64,000 nt of DNA from Halolactibacillus alkaliphilus (GTDB taxonomy: Bacteria; Bacillota; Bacilli; Bacillales; Amphibacillaceae), in the NCBI RefSeq assembly GCF_900115465.1, contig NZ_FOWN01000009.1:1-64000 (forward strand), read 5' to 3'. Position 1 is the stretch's first letter, and each line of letters starts with the position of its first letter. Made by a program: the position numbers and the translations under genes. The notes beneath the pieces are model-generated. The model was not told where the DNA came from. It made no database searches and saw only the letters and a program-made list of their open reading frames with translations. Below are positions 35,499 to 43,765 of this stretch, piece by piece.

Positions 35499-35538
35499 TG
35501 TATATATACAAAATATACAAAATAAACAGACATGTCAA
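35499..35538 (-). promoter_or_regulatory. Promoter and likely autoregulatory operator of the gntR-ABC operon
   Basis: The reverse strand has TTGACA (35533-35538) followed at 15-17 bases by TATATT or TATTTT. Immediately downstream are TTTGTATA repeated and the palindrome TGTATATATACA (35499-35510). Repeats of TGTATA overlapping and following the -10 are where a YtrA-type repressor would bind. Confidence 0.65.
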
Positions 35539-35550
35539 CTGTTTTTTAAA

Positions 35551-35585
35551 AATGAAAAAGCGCCCCCTCGTAAAAGGAGACGCTT
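35551..35585 (-). terminator. Terminator of glgP
   Basis: Reverse strand AAGCGTCTCC and GGGGGCGCTT pair over 10 positions (two G-U), followed by TTTTTC, 20 bases after the glgP stop. Confidence 0.8.
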
Positions 35586-35607
35586 ATCAATCATTGATTA
35601 TATTCTA

Positions 35608-37221
35608 TTAGTTTTTAGCATACAACTTGTCGTAGTAATCTTCGAGCATACGTTTTACCGCAAATCGGTCACGTGTAGACGCGATGCTGCGCGACATCAT
35701 TTGAACCCACTTATCTCGGTTATCATAAAATGTTGGGAGCACGTCTTCTTGCAGTATACGATAAAGCGCATCTAAATCATTTTTATCTAATGCTTCAACA
35801 TCCTCAGATTCAAAGCCATCACCGAATTGCCAGCCATTCTCACCGTGTTCACATGCTTCTGGCCACCAACCATCTAATGTACTTAAATTTAGGACACCGT
35901 TCATCGCTGCTTTCATTCCTGACGTTCCACTTGCCTCTTTTGGACGACGTGGGTTGTTTAGCCAAACATCAGAACCTCGTGTTAACATTGCCCCAATGGT
36001 CATATCATAGTTTTCTAAGAACACAACTGCATGTGGGTATTTTGTCGCCATCTTCACGAGCGAAGAAACAATGCCTTTTCCAGTATCATCAAGCGGGTGT
36101 GCTTTTCCAGAGAAAACAATTTGCACATCACCAGATTCTAGTAATGGACCAATGATTGACTCATCCGTGAAAATAAAGTCACTTCGCTTGTATGGTGCGG
36201 CACGACGTGAAAAACCGATAATTAACTTATCTTCTTTCAATCGCACGCCATTGCGCTCTTCGATAAAGTCAATGAGCGCACGTTTATTTTCTAAGTGACG
36301 TGACCACAAGTCCCCACCACTTTCTTGAAGGTCTAACATTTTTTCATCTACCCACGTTGGGCGGTGAATACAGTTTGTAATAGGAATAATCTCTGAACGG
36401 TTATCAACATGCGCCCACATTTTATTTGCGGTCTCACCATGTAATTCAGCTACAGCATTTGACATTCGTGATAGTCGTAAAGCACCTACTGTCATATTAA
36501 ACGGTGCACCACCAATTTCAACAAGTTGTTCGACCGTTAAGCCATTGGCTGCGCCCATGTATAACAGTTTCTCAATTGGGTGCGACTCATTTCCTTCTAC
36601 AATAGGTGTGTGCGTTGTAAAGACAGTTTCTTCACGGGTTTGACGCCACGCTTCATAAAAATCTAGGCCTTGGCCCATCTTTTCCCGCATTAATTCAAAC
36701 CCTGCGAATAAAGCATGACCTTCGTTAAAGTGATACACATCAATATCATGGCCTAATTTGCGTAACGCACGTACACCCGCAATTCCTAAGACCATTTCTT
36801 GTGCGATACGTTCTTCACCAAACCAACCATAAAGTTGACCTGTAATCCAAGATTCAGGGTTACCAGGTACATCTGTATCTAATAAGTATAATGGCACGTT
36901 GCCAAATTGCTCAACTTTCCATACTTTACACGTAATGTTTTGCTTTCGAATAGTTACATCAACTGTCACACCCGTATCTTCTAAGAAATCATACTCATAA
37001 TTGTGATAACTATCATATGGCTTACCATTTTCATCGATTCGCTGATCAGTATACCCTTGTTTCCACTTGATGCCGATGCCTACCATTGGGTAACCATGAT
37101 CTTTAGCACCTTTTAAATAGTCACCTGCGAGAATTCCTAAGCCACCTGCATACGTTTTCATACTTGTGTCTAATCCATACTCCATACAGAAGTATGCTAC
37201 ACGTGAATCTTTATTCGTCAT
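35608..37221 (-). CDS. Alpha-glucan (maltodextrin/glycogen) phosphorylase, short form
   Basis: 537 residues, GT35. Conserved blocks include AYFCMEYGLDTSMKTYAGGLG (start), HFNEGHALFAGFELM (about 165), TTHTPIVEGNESH (about 203), GFSRRAAPYKRSD (about 340) and the PLP-lysine motif EASGTSGMKAAMNG (about 440). It releases glucose 1-phosphate from alpha-1,4-glucans. The length is well below the 750-850 residues of classical GlgP and matches the shorter subfamily without the N-terminal regulatory extension. No glycogen-synthesis genes are adjacent. Upstream cre-like sites suggest carbon catabolite control. AAGGAGGAATTGT precedes the ATG. Confidence 0.9.
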   Translation of the reverse strand: MTNKDSRVAYFCMEYGLDTSMKTYAGGLGILAGDYLKGAKDHGYPMVGIGIKWKQGYTDQRIDENGKPYDSYHNYEYDFLEDTGVTVDVTIRKQNITCKVWKVEQFGNVPLYLLDTDVPGNPESWITGQLYGWFGEERIAQEMVLGIAGVRALRKLGHDIDVYHFNEGHALFAGFELMREKMGQGLDFYEAWRQTREETVFTTHTPIVEGNESHPIEKLLYMGAANGLTVEQLVEIGGAPFNMTVGALRLSRMSNAVAELHGETANKMWAHVDNRSEIIPITNCIHRPTWVDEKMLDLQESGGDLWSRHLENKRALIDFIEERNGVRLKEDKLIIGFSRRAAPYKRSDFIFTDESIIGPLLESGDVQIVFSGKAHPLDDTGKGIVSSLVKMATKYPHAVVFLENYDMTIGAMLTRGSDVWLNNPRRPKEASGTSGMKAAMNGVLNLSTLDGWWPEACEHGENGWQFGDGFESEDVEALDKNDLDALYRILQEDVLPTFYDNRDKWVQMMSRSIASTRDRFAVKRMLEDYYDKLYAKN

Positions 37222-37273
37222 TACAATTCCTCCTTCATATGATTAGCTTGATACAATGCTTGTTGATACACTT

Positions 37274-37352
37274 TGAAAGCGCAATCAATCTACACCTTCT
37301 ATCCTACACTAACTTTTTACTTTTGGCTAGTATTTTTGAGAAAGCGGTTGCA
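37274..37352 (-). promoter_or_regulatory. Candidate glgP promoter with two CcpA cre-like sites
   Basis: On the reverse strand TGATTGCGCTTTCA (37274-37287) matches the cre consensus TGWNANCGNTNWCA with one mismatch, and TGCAACCGCTTTCT (37339-37352) with two. A possible promoter lies between them: TAGCCA (37324-37329), 17 bases, TAGGAT (37301-37306). The first site would fall just after the start point, a usual position for CcpA repression. Confidence 0.45.
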
Positions 37353-37460
37353 TTATTTACATTTTAACCACGTTAGTGTTTTTTAAAAACACGACGTTTA
37401 ACACATCAAACCTTTCTCTTTACTTACTTTTGTTGTTATTCCCCAAAAGTAATGTAACCA

Positions 37461-37498
37461 AACAAAAAAGCAAGACCGTTAAGTCCTGCTTTTTTGTT
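37461..37498 (-). terminator. Terminator of typA
   Basis: Reverse strand AAAAAAGCAGGAC and GTCTTGCTTTTTT form a 13-pair stem (one G-U) with flanking A and T runs that would work in both directions. Confidence 0.87.
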
Positions 37499-37523
37499 GG
37501 TTCATCTTATTTAATCGTGAACA

Positions 37524-39344
37524 TTAGCCCTTTTTGGATGCTTTTTCACGCTCGTTTTTATTTAAAATCTTCTTACGTAAACGAATCGATTCTGGTGTTA
37601 CTTCACAGTATTCATCATCATTCAAGTATTCAATCGCTTCTTCTAATGTTAATTGACGCGTTTTACGAATGGTTGACGTCTGATCTTTATTCGCTGAACG
37701 AACGTTAGTTAGGTGTTTCTCTTTAGTAATATTTACTGTAAGATCATTATCTCGGTTATGCTCTCCAACAATCATCCCAGCATAAACTTCTGTGCCTGGA
37801 TCAACAAAGATAATCCCACGATCTTCTAAGTTCATAATACCGTAAGTCGATGCTTTACCATTTTCTAAAGAAACAAGCACGCCTTGACGTCGACCACCGA
37901 CTTTACCTTTAACAACCGGTTGGTAACTATCAAATGTATGATTGATAATACCATAACCACGTGTTTGAGTTAAGAACTCCGTTGAGTAACCAATTAAACC
38001 ACGTGACGGTATCTTAAATTCAAGTCTTACTTGACCATTTCCTTGGTTTACCATATCGACCATTTCACCTTTACGAGAACCAAGCGATTCCATGACAGCT
38101 CCTGTATGTTCTTCTGGAACATCCACTTGAACGTGCTCAACAGGCTCACACTTCACACCATCAACGTCTTTAATAATAACTTGCGGCTTAGATAATTGTA
38201 ATTCAAAACCTTCACGGCGCATGTTCTCAACGAGAATAGATAAGTGTAACTCACCACGACCTGATACAACCCAAGCGTCTGGTGAATCTGTTGGATCAAC
38301 ACGCAAACTAACATCTGTTTCTAACTGAAGCATAAGACGCTCTTCAATTTTACGTGACGTAATGTATTTCCCTTCACGACCAGCAAATGGACTGTTGTTT
38401 GTTACGAAGGTCATTTGTAATGTCGGCTCATCAATGTGAAGAATAGGAAGCGCCTCTAAATGGTTCGTTGGACAAACCGTTTCTCCAACGTTGATATCTT
38501 CTAAACCAGCCAAAGCAATAATGTCTCCGCTGCGTGCTTCGTTAATTTCGATACGCTTTAGTCCTAAGAAACCAAAGATTTTAGAGACACGGAAGTTTTT
38601 CGTCGAACCATCTTTTTTAATCAATGTGACTTGCTCACCAACTTTTAATGACCCACGAATCACACGACCAATACCGATACGACCTAAGTAATCATTATAA
38701 TCAAGTAACGTGACTTGAAATTGTAATGGTTCTTCTGAGTTATCTACTGGCGCCGGAATATTTGTCATAATCGTTTGAAAGACTGCTTCCATAGACTCTT
38801 CTTGTGTATCCGGTGCATCACCTGAAGTTCCATTTAATGCGGATGCATAAACAACAGGAAATTCTAATTGCTCATCATCTGCACCTAGTTCGATAAACAA
38901 ATCTAACACTTCATCTACGACGTGTTCTGGACGCGCATTAGGACGATCAATTTTATTTAGTACAACAACAGGTCGTAATTTTTGTTCTAAAGCTTTTTTC
39001 AACACAAAACGTGTTTGTGGCATACAGCCTTCGTAAGCATCAACGACAAGTAATACACCGTCAACCATACGTAAAATACGTTCAACTTCTCCACCAAAGT
39101 CGGCGTGACCTGGTGTATCTAAAATATTAATACGCGTATCATTGTAATTGATCGCGGTATTTTTAGCTAAAATGGTAATTCCACGTTCACGTTCGATATC
39201 ATTCGAATCCATCATCCGGTCATCGGTTTGTTCATTCTCACGAAACGTGCCTGAATAACGTAACAATTGATCGACTAACGTTGTTTTTCCGTGGTCAACG
39301 TGGGCAATAATTGCTATGTTACGAATATCTTCTCTTAATTGCAT
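37524..39344 (-). CDS. typA: TypA/BipA translational GTPase
   Basis: About 606 residues. G1 AHVDHGKTT, G2 region ERGITILAKN, G3 DTPGHADFGG, G4 NKIDRP and G5 SALNG are present, followed by EF-G-like domains (RSGDIIALAGLEDI; VEHVQVDVPEEHTGAVMESLG) and the BipA C-terminal domain. It binds the ribosome and aids 50S assembly and stress adaptation, notably at low temperature. The start at 39344 (MQLREDIRNIAIIAH) matches the family. A GAGGAG ribosome site lies about ten bases upstream. It is monocistronic. Confidence 0.95.
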   Translation of the reverse strand: MQLREDIRNIAIIAHVDHGKTTLVDQLLRYSGTFRENEQTDDRMMDSNDIERERGITILAKNTAINYNDTRINILDTPGHADFGGEVERILRMVDGVLLVVDAYEGCMPQTRFVLKKALEQKLRPVVVLNKIDRPNARPEHVVDEVLDLFIELGADDEQLEFPVVYASALNGTSGDAPDTQEESMEAVFQTIMTNIPAPVDNSEEPLQFQVTLLDYNDYLGRIGIGRVIRGSLKVGEQVTLIKKDGSTKNFRVSKIFGFLGLKRIEINEARSGDIIALAGLEDINVGETVCPTNHLEALPILHIDEPTLQMTFVTNNSPFAGREGKYITSRKIEERLMLQLETDVSLRVDPTDSPDAWVVSGRGELHLSILVENMRREGFELQLSKPQVIIKDVDGVKCEPVEHVQVDVPEEHTGAVMESLGSRKGEMVDMVNQGNGQVRLEFKIPSRGLIGYSTEFLTQTRGYGIINHTFDSYQPVVKGKVGGRRQGVLVSLENGKASTYGIMNLEDRGIIFVDPGTEVYAGMIVGEHNRDNDLTVNITKEKHLTNVRSANKDQTSTIRKTRQLTLEEAIEYLNDDEYCEVTPESIRLRKKILNKNEREKASKKG

Positions 39345-39367
39345 CCCTAAACATCTCCTCTTTGTGT

Positions 39368-39408
39368 AAAAAAACCTCAACTGACAGTTTAACTGAGTAA
39401 GTATAGCA
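39368..39408 (-). promoter_or_regulatory. typA extended -10 promoter with a leader hairpin
   Basis: The reverse strand has TGCTATACT (39400-39408), an extended -10. Within the first transcribed bases CTCAGTT pairs with AGTTGAG (two G-U pairs) and is followed by seven T (39368-39374), which has the form of a weak intrinsic terminator between promoter and ribosome site. Confidence 0.5.
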
Positions 39409-39415
39409 TAAAAGC

Positions 39416-39467
39416 AACATCATCGTATAGACTTTTCACCAAAAAAACGAAAAAAAACGATGATGTT
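39416..39467. repeat. 11-base inverted repeat upstream of the typA promoter
   Basis: AACATCATCGT (39416-39426) and ACGATGATGTT (39457-39467) are exact inverted arms with 30 bases between, containing A runs. It lies just upstream of the typA -10, after the cssS gene. It could be an operator pair or the terminator of the cssRS transcript. Confidence 0.65.
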
Positions 39468-39575
39468 ACATATTTTTTTGCGTATTCACATTTAATATTT
39501 CCATATGAGATAAATATTAACTAATTCATACATACGCATCGCAAGTGACGTTTCAGCTAAAGGGCGTTTTGCTTA

Positions 39576-40895
39576 TCACAACACAATCGTAAACCTCGCG
39601 CCACCTAATGGCGATGTGTCTACTTTAATATAACCATGAGACCGTTCTATAATCGCACGCGAAATCGCTAAGCCTAAACCTGTCTCACCACCCTTACCCT
39701 TAATAAAGCGATCGAACAATTGTGGCATCAACACTTCATCAATGCCTTCACCATCATCATCAATCGTAATATATAATCGCCCACTTTCATGACGCGCTTC
39801 AACAAAAACATGCGTCTTCGCATGACGAATAGCATTCGTTATGATGTTCATAAGTGCACGTAACACTTTTTCTTCATCTACAACAACCGTCAAATCATCT
39901 AAGACTTGATGGTTTAAGGCAATTTGTTGATCCGTTGCTAAAGGAATTGCCCGATCAATCGCTTGTTGAATTAAATGCGAGATATAAATCGTCTCTTCAT
40001 GATAAATCGTCTCATCGCTATCTAACTTCGCCAATAGAATCATCTCATTAATAATTTTTTTCAACCGGCCAATTTCTTGCGTAATGACTTCTAACCCTCG
40101 CGTTTCTTCTTCTCCGGTAAAGACGCCATCTTTAATGCCTTCCGCATATCCTTGTATTGTCATGAGAGGTGTCTTTAATTCATGGCTTGCATTTTGGAAG
40201 AATTGTTGTTGGGATTTCATGTAGCGTTCAAGCGCCCTTGCCATATCAACCATGCTTTCTTCTACTTCTTTTATTTCCCCAGTTGCTTTAATTCTCTCTA
40301 ATGAATCAAATTGACGCTTTTCTACTTTCTTTAGTTGATGTTTTAATTGAGATAATGGCGTCACTAAACGCATCGTTAAATAGTGAGACAGAATCGCTAT
40401 AACAATGACACCAAACATAAAGACAATCACTAATCGATTAAAAAAAACACTCTGAACTGCTTCAATATCGCCTAACGGTGTAATCAACACCAATTCTTGA
40501 TTTAGCAACTCTGGGTATATAGGTAAAATAGACACAACATATTCCGTTTCACCGTCACTCCATAAAGGTTGGTCTGTTTGAGTTAAGTCATAGCGGTTAA
40601 CCCACGTTTCAATGGTACGAATATTAAGTGATGATGAATAGAGCATCACTTGTTCATTTGCACGGTTATAAATAAACAAATAGACCTCTTCATCATTGAT
40701 CCAATCCGAAAAGTTTCTTGGCGCTACTTCACTATAAAGAAATTGCGCTAATAGCTCACCTTTCTCTGTTAATTGATCTTTCTCATTTTGGATGAGCACA
40801 TCCAACAACAGGGAATGAATCGCCACCGTAACAAATAACATCGTGGCCACTAATAATGTGGTAAATGCTACAGTTAACTGTGTCTGTAGTCTCAC
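39576..40895 (-). CDS. cssS: CssS-like sensor histidine kinase
   Basis: About 439 residues. Two membrane helices (about 8-28 and 150-172) flank an extracellular sensor of about 120 residues. Then come a HAMP region, H box ASHELKTPLMTIQGYAEGI (about 233), N box ITNAIRHAKTH, G1 DDDGEGID and G2 GGETGLGLAIS. The GTG start at 40895 overlaps the cssR stop as GTGA and has GGAGG upstream. Identification as CssS rests on the pairing with CssR-like regulator and divergent htrB, the B. subtilis secretion-stress arrangement. Confidence 0.85.
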   Translation of the reverse strand: MRLQTQLTVAFTTLLVATMLFVTVAIHSLLLDVLIQNEKDQLTEKGELLAQFLYSEVAPRNFSDWINDEEVYLFIYNRANEQVMLYSSSLNIRTIETWVNRYDLTQTDQPLWSDGETEYVVSILPIYPELLNQELVLITPLGDIEAVQSVFFNRLVIVFMFGVIVIAILSHYLTMRLVTPLSQLKHQLKKVEKRQFDSLERIKATGEIKEVEESMVDMARALERYMKSQQQFFQNASHELKTPLMTIQGYAEGIKDGVFTGEEETRGLEVITQEIGRLKKIINEMILLAKLDSDETIYHEETIYISHLIQQAIDRAIPLATDQQIALNHQVLDDLTVVVDEEKVLRALMNIITNAIRHAKTHVFVEARHESGRLYITIDDDGEGIDEVLMPQLFDRFIKGKGGETGLGLAISRAIIERSHGYIKVDTSPLGGARFTIVL

Positions 40896-41578
40896 GTTGC
40901 CTCCTCCTGTCGTAAACGATAACCATAACCCCACACGGTCTCGAGTGGGACACCGTCCATTTTCTTCCGCAGACGCTTCACCAAGTCATCCACCGCTCGA
41001 TCACTTCCAAAATAATCATCACCCCAAACAAGCGTGAGTAACTCTTCGCGTGAAAAAGCGCGGTTTTCATTTCTTACAAGGTGATAAATTAAGTCATATT
41101 CTTTAGAGGTTACGTCTACTTCATTGCCATGCCAAAAAACACGTCGCTCATTATGATTAATCACTAAACTGCCCACTTCGATTGTTGCCGCTTGAATACT
41201 TTTCGTTTCAAGCGGTTGAAGCCGCCTAAACAAGCGCTTCACGCGAGCAACAAGTTCTCGCGGACTAAAGGGTTTGGTTAAATAGTCATCACTACCAAGT
41301 TCAAGTCCAAGTATCTTATCAACTTCTTCATCCTTGGCCGAGATGATGATAATTGGCACTTCGCTTGTTTGTCTAATACGTTTACATAGCTCATATCCGT
41401 CCATTCCCGGTAACATAATGTCTAAAATCCACATGTCTGGTTGCTGTTTTTCTGCATATGCCCATGCACTTTCAGCATCCCCAACTACAGAGACCTCATA
41501 GCCCTCTTTTACTAAATAAGCTTTGACGATTTCTCGGATATTCGGGTCATCTTCTACAATAAAGATATGTTGTCGCAT
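40892..41578 (-). CDS. cssR: CssR-like OmpR-family response regulator
   Basis: About 228 residues. Receiver domain with acidic pocket (EDDP), phospho-Asp in WILDIMLPGMDGYE (about residue 54) and KPFSPRELVARV. A winged-helix output domain follows (TSKEYDLIYHLVRNENRAFSREELL, ...RAVDDLVKRLRKKM). In B. subtilis CssR-P activates htrA, htrB and cssRS in response to misfolded secreted proteins. The ATG at 41578 follows AGGAGG at eight bases. It is divergent from htrB. Confidence 0.87.
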   Translation of the reverse strand: MRQHIFIVEDDPNIREIVKAYLVKEGYEVSVVGDAESAWAYAEKQQPDMWILDIMLPGMDGYELCKRIRQTSEVPIIIISAKDEEVDKILGLELGSDDYLTKPFSPRELVARVKRLFRRLQPLETKSIQAATIEVGSLVINHNERRVFWHGNEVDVTSKEYDLIYHLVRNENRAFSREELLTLVWGDDYFGSDRAVDDLVKRLRKKMDGVPLETVWGYGYRLRQEEAT

Positions 41579-41708
41579 AGCAATTCCTCCTATCAATCAT
41601 TAATTCCCCTGAAATTCTTAATATTTAACTAAATATTTTTACACTTGCTTTTATTATATCATGTTAATCGATGTATCATTTTTCTCTAGAGATTCATCTA
41701 CTTCCCCT

Positions 41709-41725
41709 ACATTTTCTCACATTTT
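41709..41725 (+). promoter_or_regulatory. Candidate CssR-binding direct repeat upstream of htrB
   Basis: ACATTTT occurs at 41709-41715 and again at 41719-41725, exactly ten bases apart, in the cssR-htrB divergent region. Helical-turn-spaced direct repeats are typical of OmpR-family regulators. A -10-like TATACT lies at 41798-41803 before htrB with no good -35, which fits an activator-dependent promoter. Confidence 0.45.
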
Positions 41726-41846
41726 GTTCAGTCTGTCTTTCCATACTTTTTTCATAACTTTACCGCATTCATACCTCATCTATTACCTATACTAATAAGT
41801 GTAAAGCAATTATAGTTTTTCTAATAAACGAAAGGGGATAATCAAC

Positions 41847-43133
41847 ATGGATGAATTTAAACAGTTACCTGAACAACAGAGCAACGAAAATATCATGAAA
41901 GAGACAGATCAAGAAGTAAATCACGATGAAATAAATAAAGCAGTACCACCTGTAGGAGAAGAACTTCAAAATAAAAGAGCAGCTGAGGTGAAAAAGCAAA
42001 GTGTCCTCAGTCTCTGGCTCAGTGGACTGATGGGTGGATTAACGGTAGCAGTGATTGGGTTTTTATTATTATTTAATGGGGTTATTCCGTTCCAAAACGA
42101 AACCATCCCATCAAATGATGACGCATCACCAACTGCATCATTAATCCAGACTGGCTCATCTGATGATATTTCGACAGCCTTGTTGTCGAATGTGGGCGAA
42201 GCTGTTGTTGGGGTCGCAAATATTCAAAATCAAAGTTTATGGTCTGAATCAAATGACGCAGGAACTGGTTCTGGTGTCGTCTATAAAATAGAAGGAGACC
42301 GTGCGTATATTGTGACAAATCATCACGTCATTAATAACGCAAGCAGTGTCGAAGTGATCTTATCAGACGGCGAACGCGTACAAGCGCAACTTCATGGCTC
42401 TGATGAGTTAACAGACTTAGCTGTTTTATCAATCGACAAAGAGCATGTATCAACCGTTGCAACATTCGGTTCATCAGCAGATTTAGTTGTTGGTGAAACA
42501 GCAATAGCTATCGGTAATCCGCTCGGTGAAGAGTTTGCAGGAACTGTAACAAAGGGGATTATCAGTGGGTTAAATCGTTCACTAACTGTTGATAGCAATC
42601 AAGACGGACGTGCTGATTGGACCGTCGATGTTATTCAAACAGATGCCGCTATTAACCCTGGAAACAGTGGTGGTGCATTAATCAATAGCCGTGGTGAAGT
42701 CATTGGTATTAACTCGATGAAAATAGCGTTGGCATCCGTTGAAGGCATTGGTTTTGCTATACCTATAGATGAAGCACAACCTATCATTGAACAACTTGAA
42801 TCCTCAGGCGAGGTCAATCGCCCATTCATGGGTGTTAGCGCCGTCGACTTCTCAACGGTTCCAACAGAGCACGTTACACAGACATTGAAGCTTGATCCAG
42901 AACAAGTATCCAGTGGGATTGTTGTCGCAGAGGTTCACCCTAATTCTTCAGCAGCAAATGCCGGTCTACAAATGTATGATGTTATTACAGACATTGATGG
43001 CACACCTATTACTAACATGATGGACCTACGTCAATATCTGTATCGAGATGCAAGCATTGGCGAAACCGTTACGGTCACGTATTATCGGGATGGGGTGCAA
43101 TCAACCGTTGAACTCACCTTACAAGGTGAATAA
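41847..43133 (+). CDS. htrB: HtrB-type membrane-anchored serine protease (DegP/HtrA)
   Basis: 428 residues. A cytoplasmic N-terminus of about 55 acidic residues, one membrane helix (LSGLMGGLTVAVIGFLLLF) and an extracellular trypsin-like domain. The catalytic triad is His in VTNHHVI (about 160), Asp in LTDLAVL (about 190) and Ser in NPGNSGGAL (about 274). A single C-terminal PDZ domain (about 325-420) follows. It degrades or refolds misfolded proteins at the membrane-wall interface. Its place opposite cssRS identifies it as the htrB (yvtA) counterpart. AAAGGGGAT precedes the ATG. Confidence 0.92.
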   Translation: MDEFKQLPEQQSNENIMKETDQEVNHDEINKAVPPVGEELQNKRAAEVKKQSVLSLWLSGLMGGLTVAVIGFLLLFNGVIPFQNETIPSNDDASPTASLIQTGSSDDISTALLSNVGEAVVGVANIQNQSLWSESNDAGTGSGVVYKIEGDRAYIVTNHHVINNASSVEVILSDGERVQAQLHGSDELTDLAVLSIDKEHVSTVATFGSSADLVVGETAIAIGNPLGEEFAGTVTKGIISGLNRSLTVDSNQDGRADWTVDVIQTDAAINPGNSGGALINSRGEVIGINSMKIALASVEGIGFAIPIDEAQPIIEQLESSGEVNRPFMGVSAVDFSTVPTEHVTQTLKLDPEQVSSGIVVAEVHPNSSAANAGLQMYDVITDIDGTPITNMMDLRQYLYRDASIGETVTVTYYRDGVQSTVELTLQGE

Positions 43134-43239
43134 ATGACGCACAAGTGATACACCACTTGTTTGACATAGATTTAAAACGTCGACACGCATGCTACTTATA
43201 GCTCATTTCGATACTCTTCGTGTGACGTTTTAACATTAC

Positions 43240-43279
43240 AACATATTAAGCCACGCCATATGGCGTGGCTTAATATGTT
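43240..43279. terminator. Perfect 40-base palindrome, bidirectional terminator
   Basis: AACATATTAAGCCACGCCAT and its exact complement meet at 43259/43260. It lies between the convergent htrB and acetyltransferase genes. The flanking T tracts are modest. Confidence 0.8.
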
Positions 43280-43294
43280 ATTACATCGATGAGT

Positions 43295-43762
43295 TCACTT
43301 CCTATTCTCAAGGGGCTTATTAAACGCTTCTAAGACCATATCGACATGTAAAATACCATCTTCTAAATATTCTTCACTCACTGGAATAAAACCGAATGAA
43401 CGATAAAAATCAAACAAATAAACTTGCGCATGTATTTTTATATCCGTTCGTTTAAATGTTATTTTTGCCGTTTCTATTGCTTTTGTGAGTAATTGTCTTC
43501 CAAGTTTTTGTTTTCTGAAATTAGGTTGAACCAAAATCCGACCGATAGACGGTTCATTATACATCACTCCAGGTGGAATCAATCGGCAGTAGCTCGTCAA
43601 CTCACCTTCTTCTTCTGTAAAAAGATGAAAGCATTGATCATCAATACCATCAACTTCTTTATAAGGACAATTTTGCTCAACGACAAACACATCCACACGT
43701 GCTTTTAATATTTGATACAATTCATCTAACGTTAAATCATGAAATGCCTTAACTTTAAACAT
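43295..43762 (-). CDS. ElaA-family GNAT acetyltransferase (copy 1)
   Basis: 155 residues. The ElaA start pattern is clear: ELYQILKARVDVFVVEQNCPY followed by EVDGIDDQCFHL. The GNAT motif A is IGRILVQPNFRKQKLGRQLL (about 73-92). The substrate of ElaA proteins is unknown. It lies directly downstream of a second ElaA-like gene, three bases apart, so the two are co-transcribed. Confidence 0.88.
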   Translation of the reverse strand: MFKVKAFHDLTLDELYQILKARVDVFVVEQNCPYKEVDGIDDQCFHLFTEEEGELTSYCRLIPPGVMYNEPSIGRILVQPNFRKQKLGRQLLTKAIETAKITFKRTDIKIHAQVYLFDFYRSFGFIPVSEEYLEDGILHVDMVLEAFNKPLENRK

Positions 43763-43765
43763 TAC

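Larger units (their letters stand above)
37222..37523. other. Promoter region of glgP and terminator of typA
   Basis: About 300 bases without a gene. It holds a candidate glgP promoter and two cre-like sites (37274-37352) and the typA terminator (37461-37498). Confidence 0.6.

Noticed and set aside
43141-43160. ACAAGTG/CACTTGT hairpin right after htrB as its terminator
   Set aside because: Only seven pairs and no T run; the 40-base palindrome at 43240 is the more convincing terminator.
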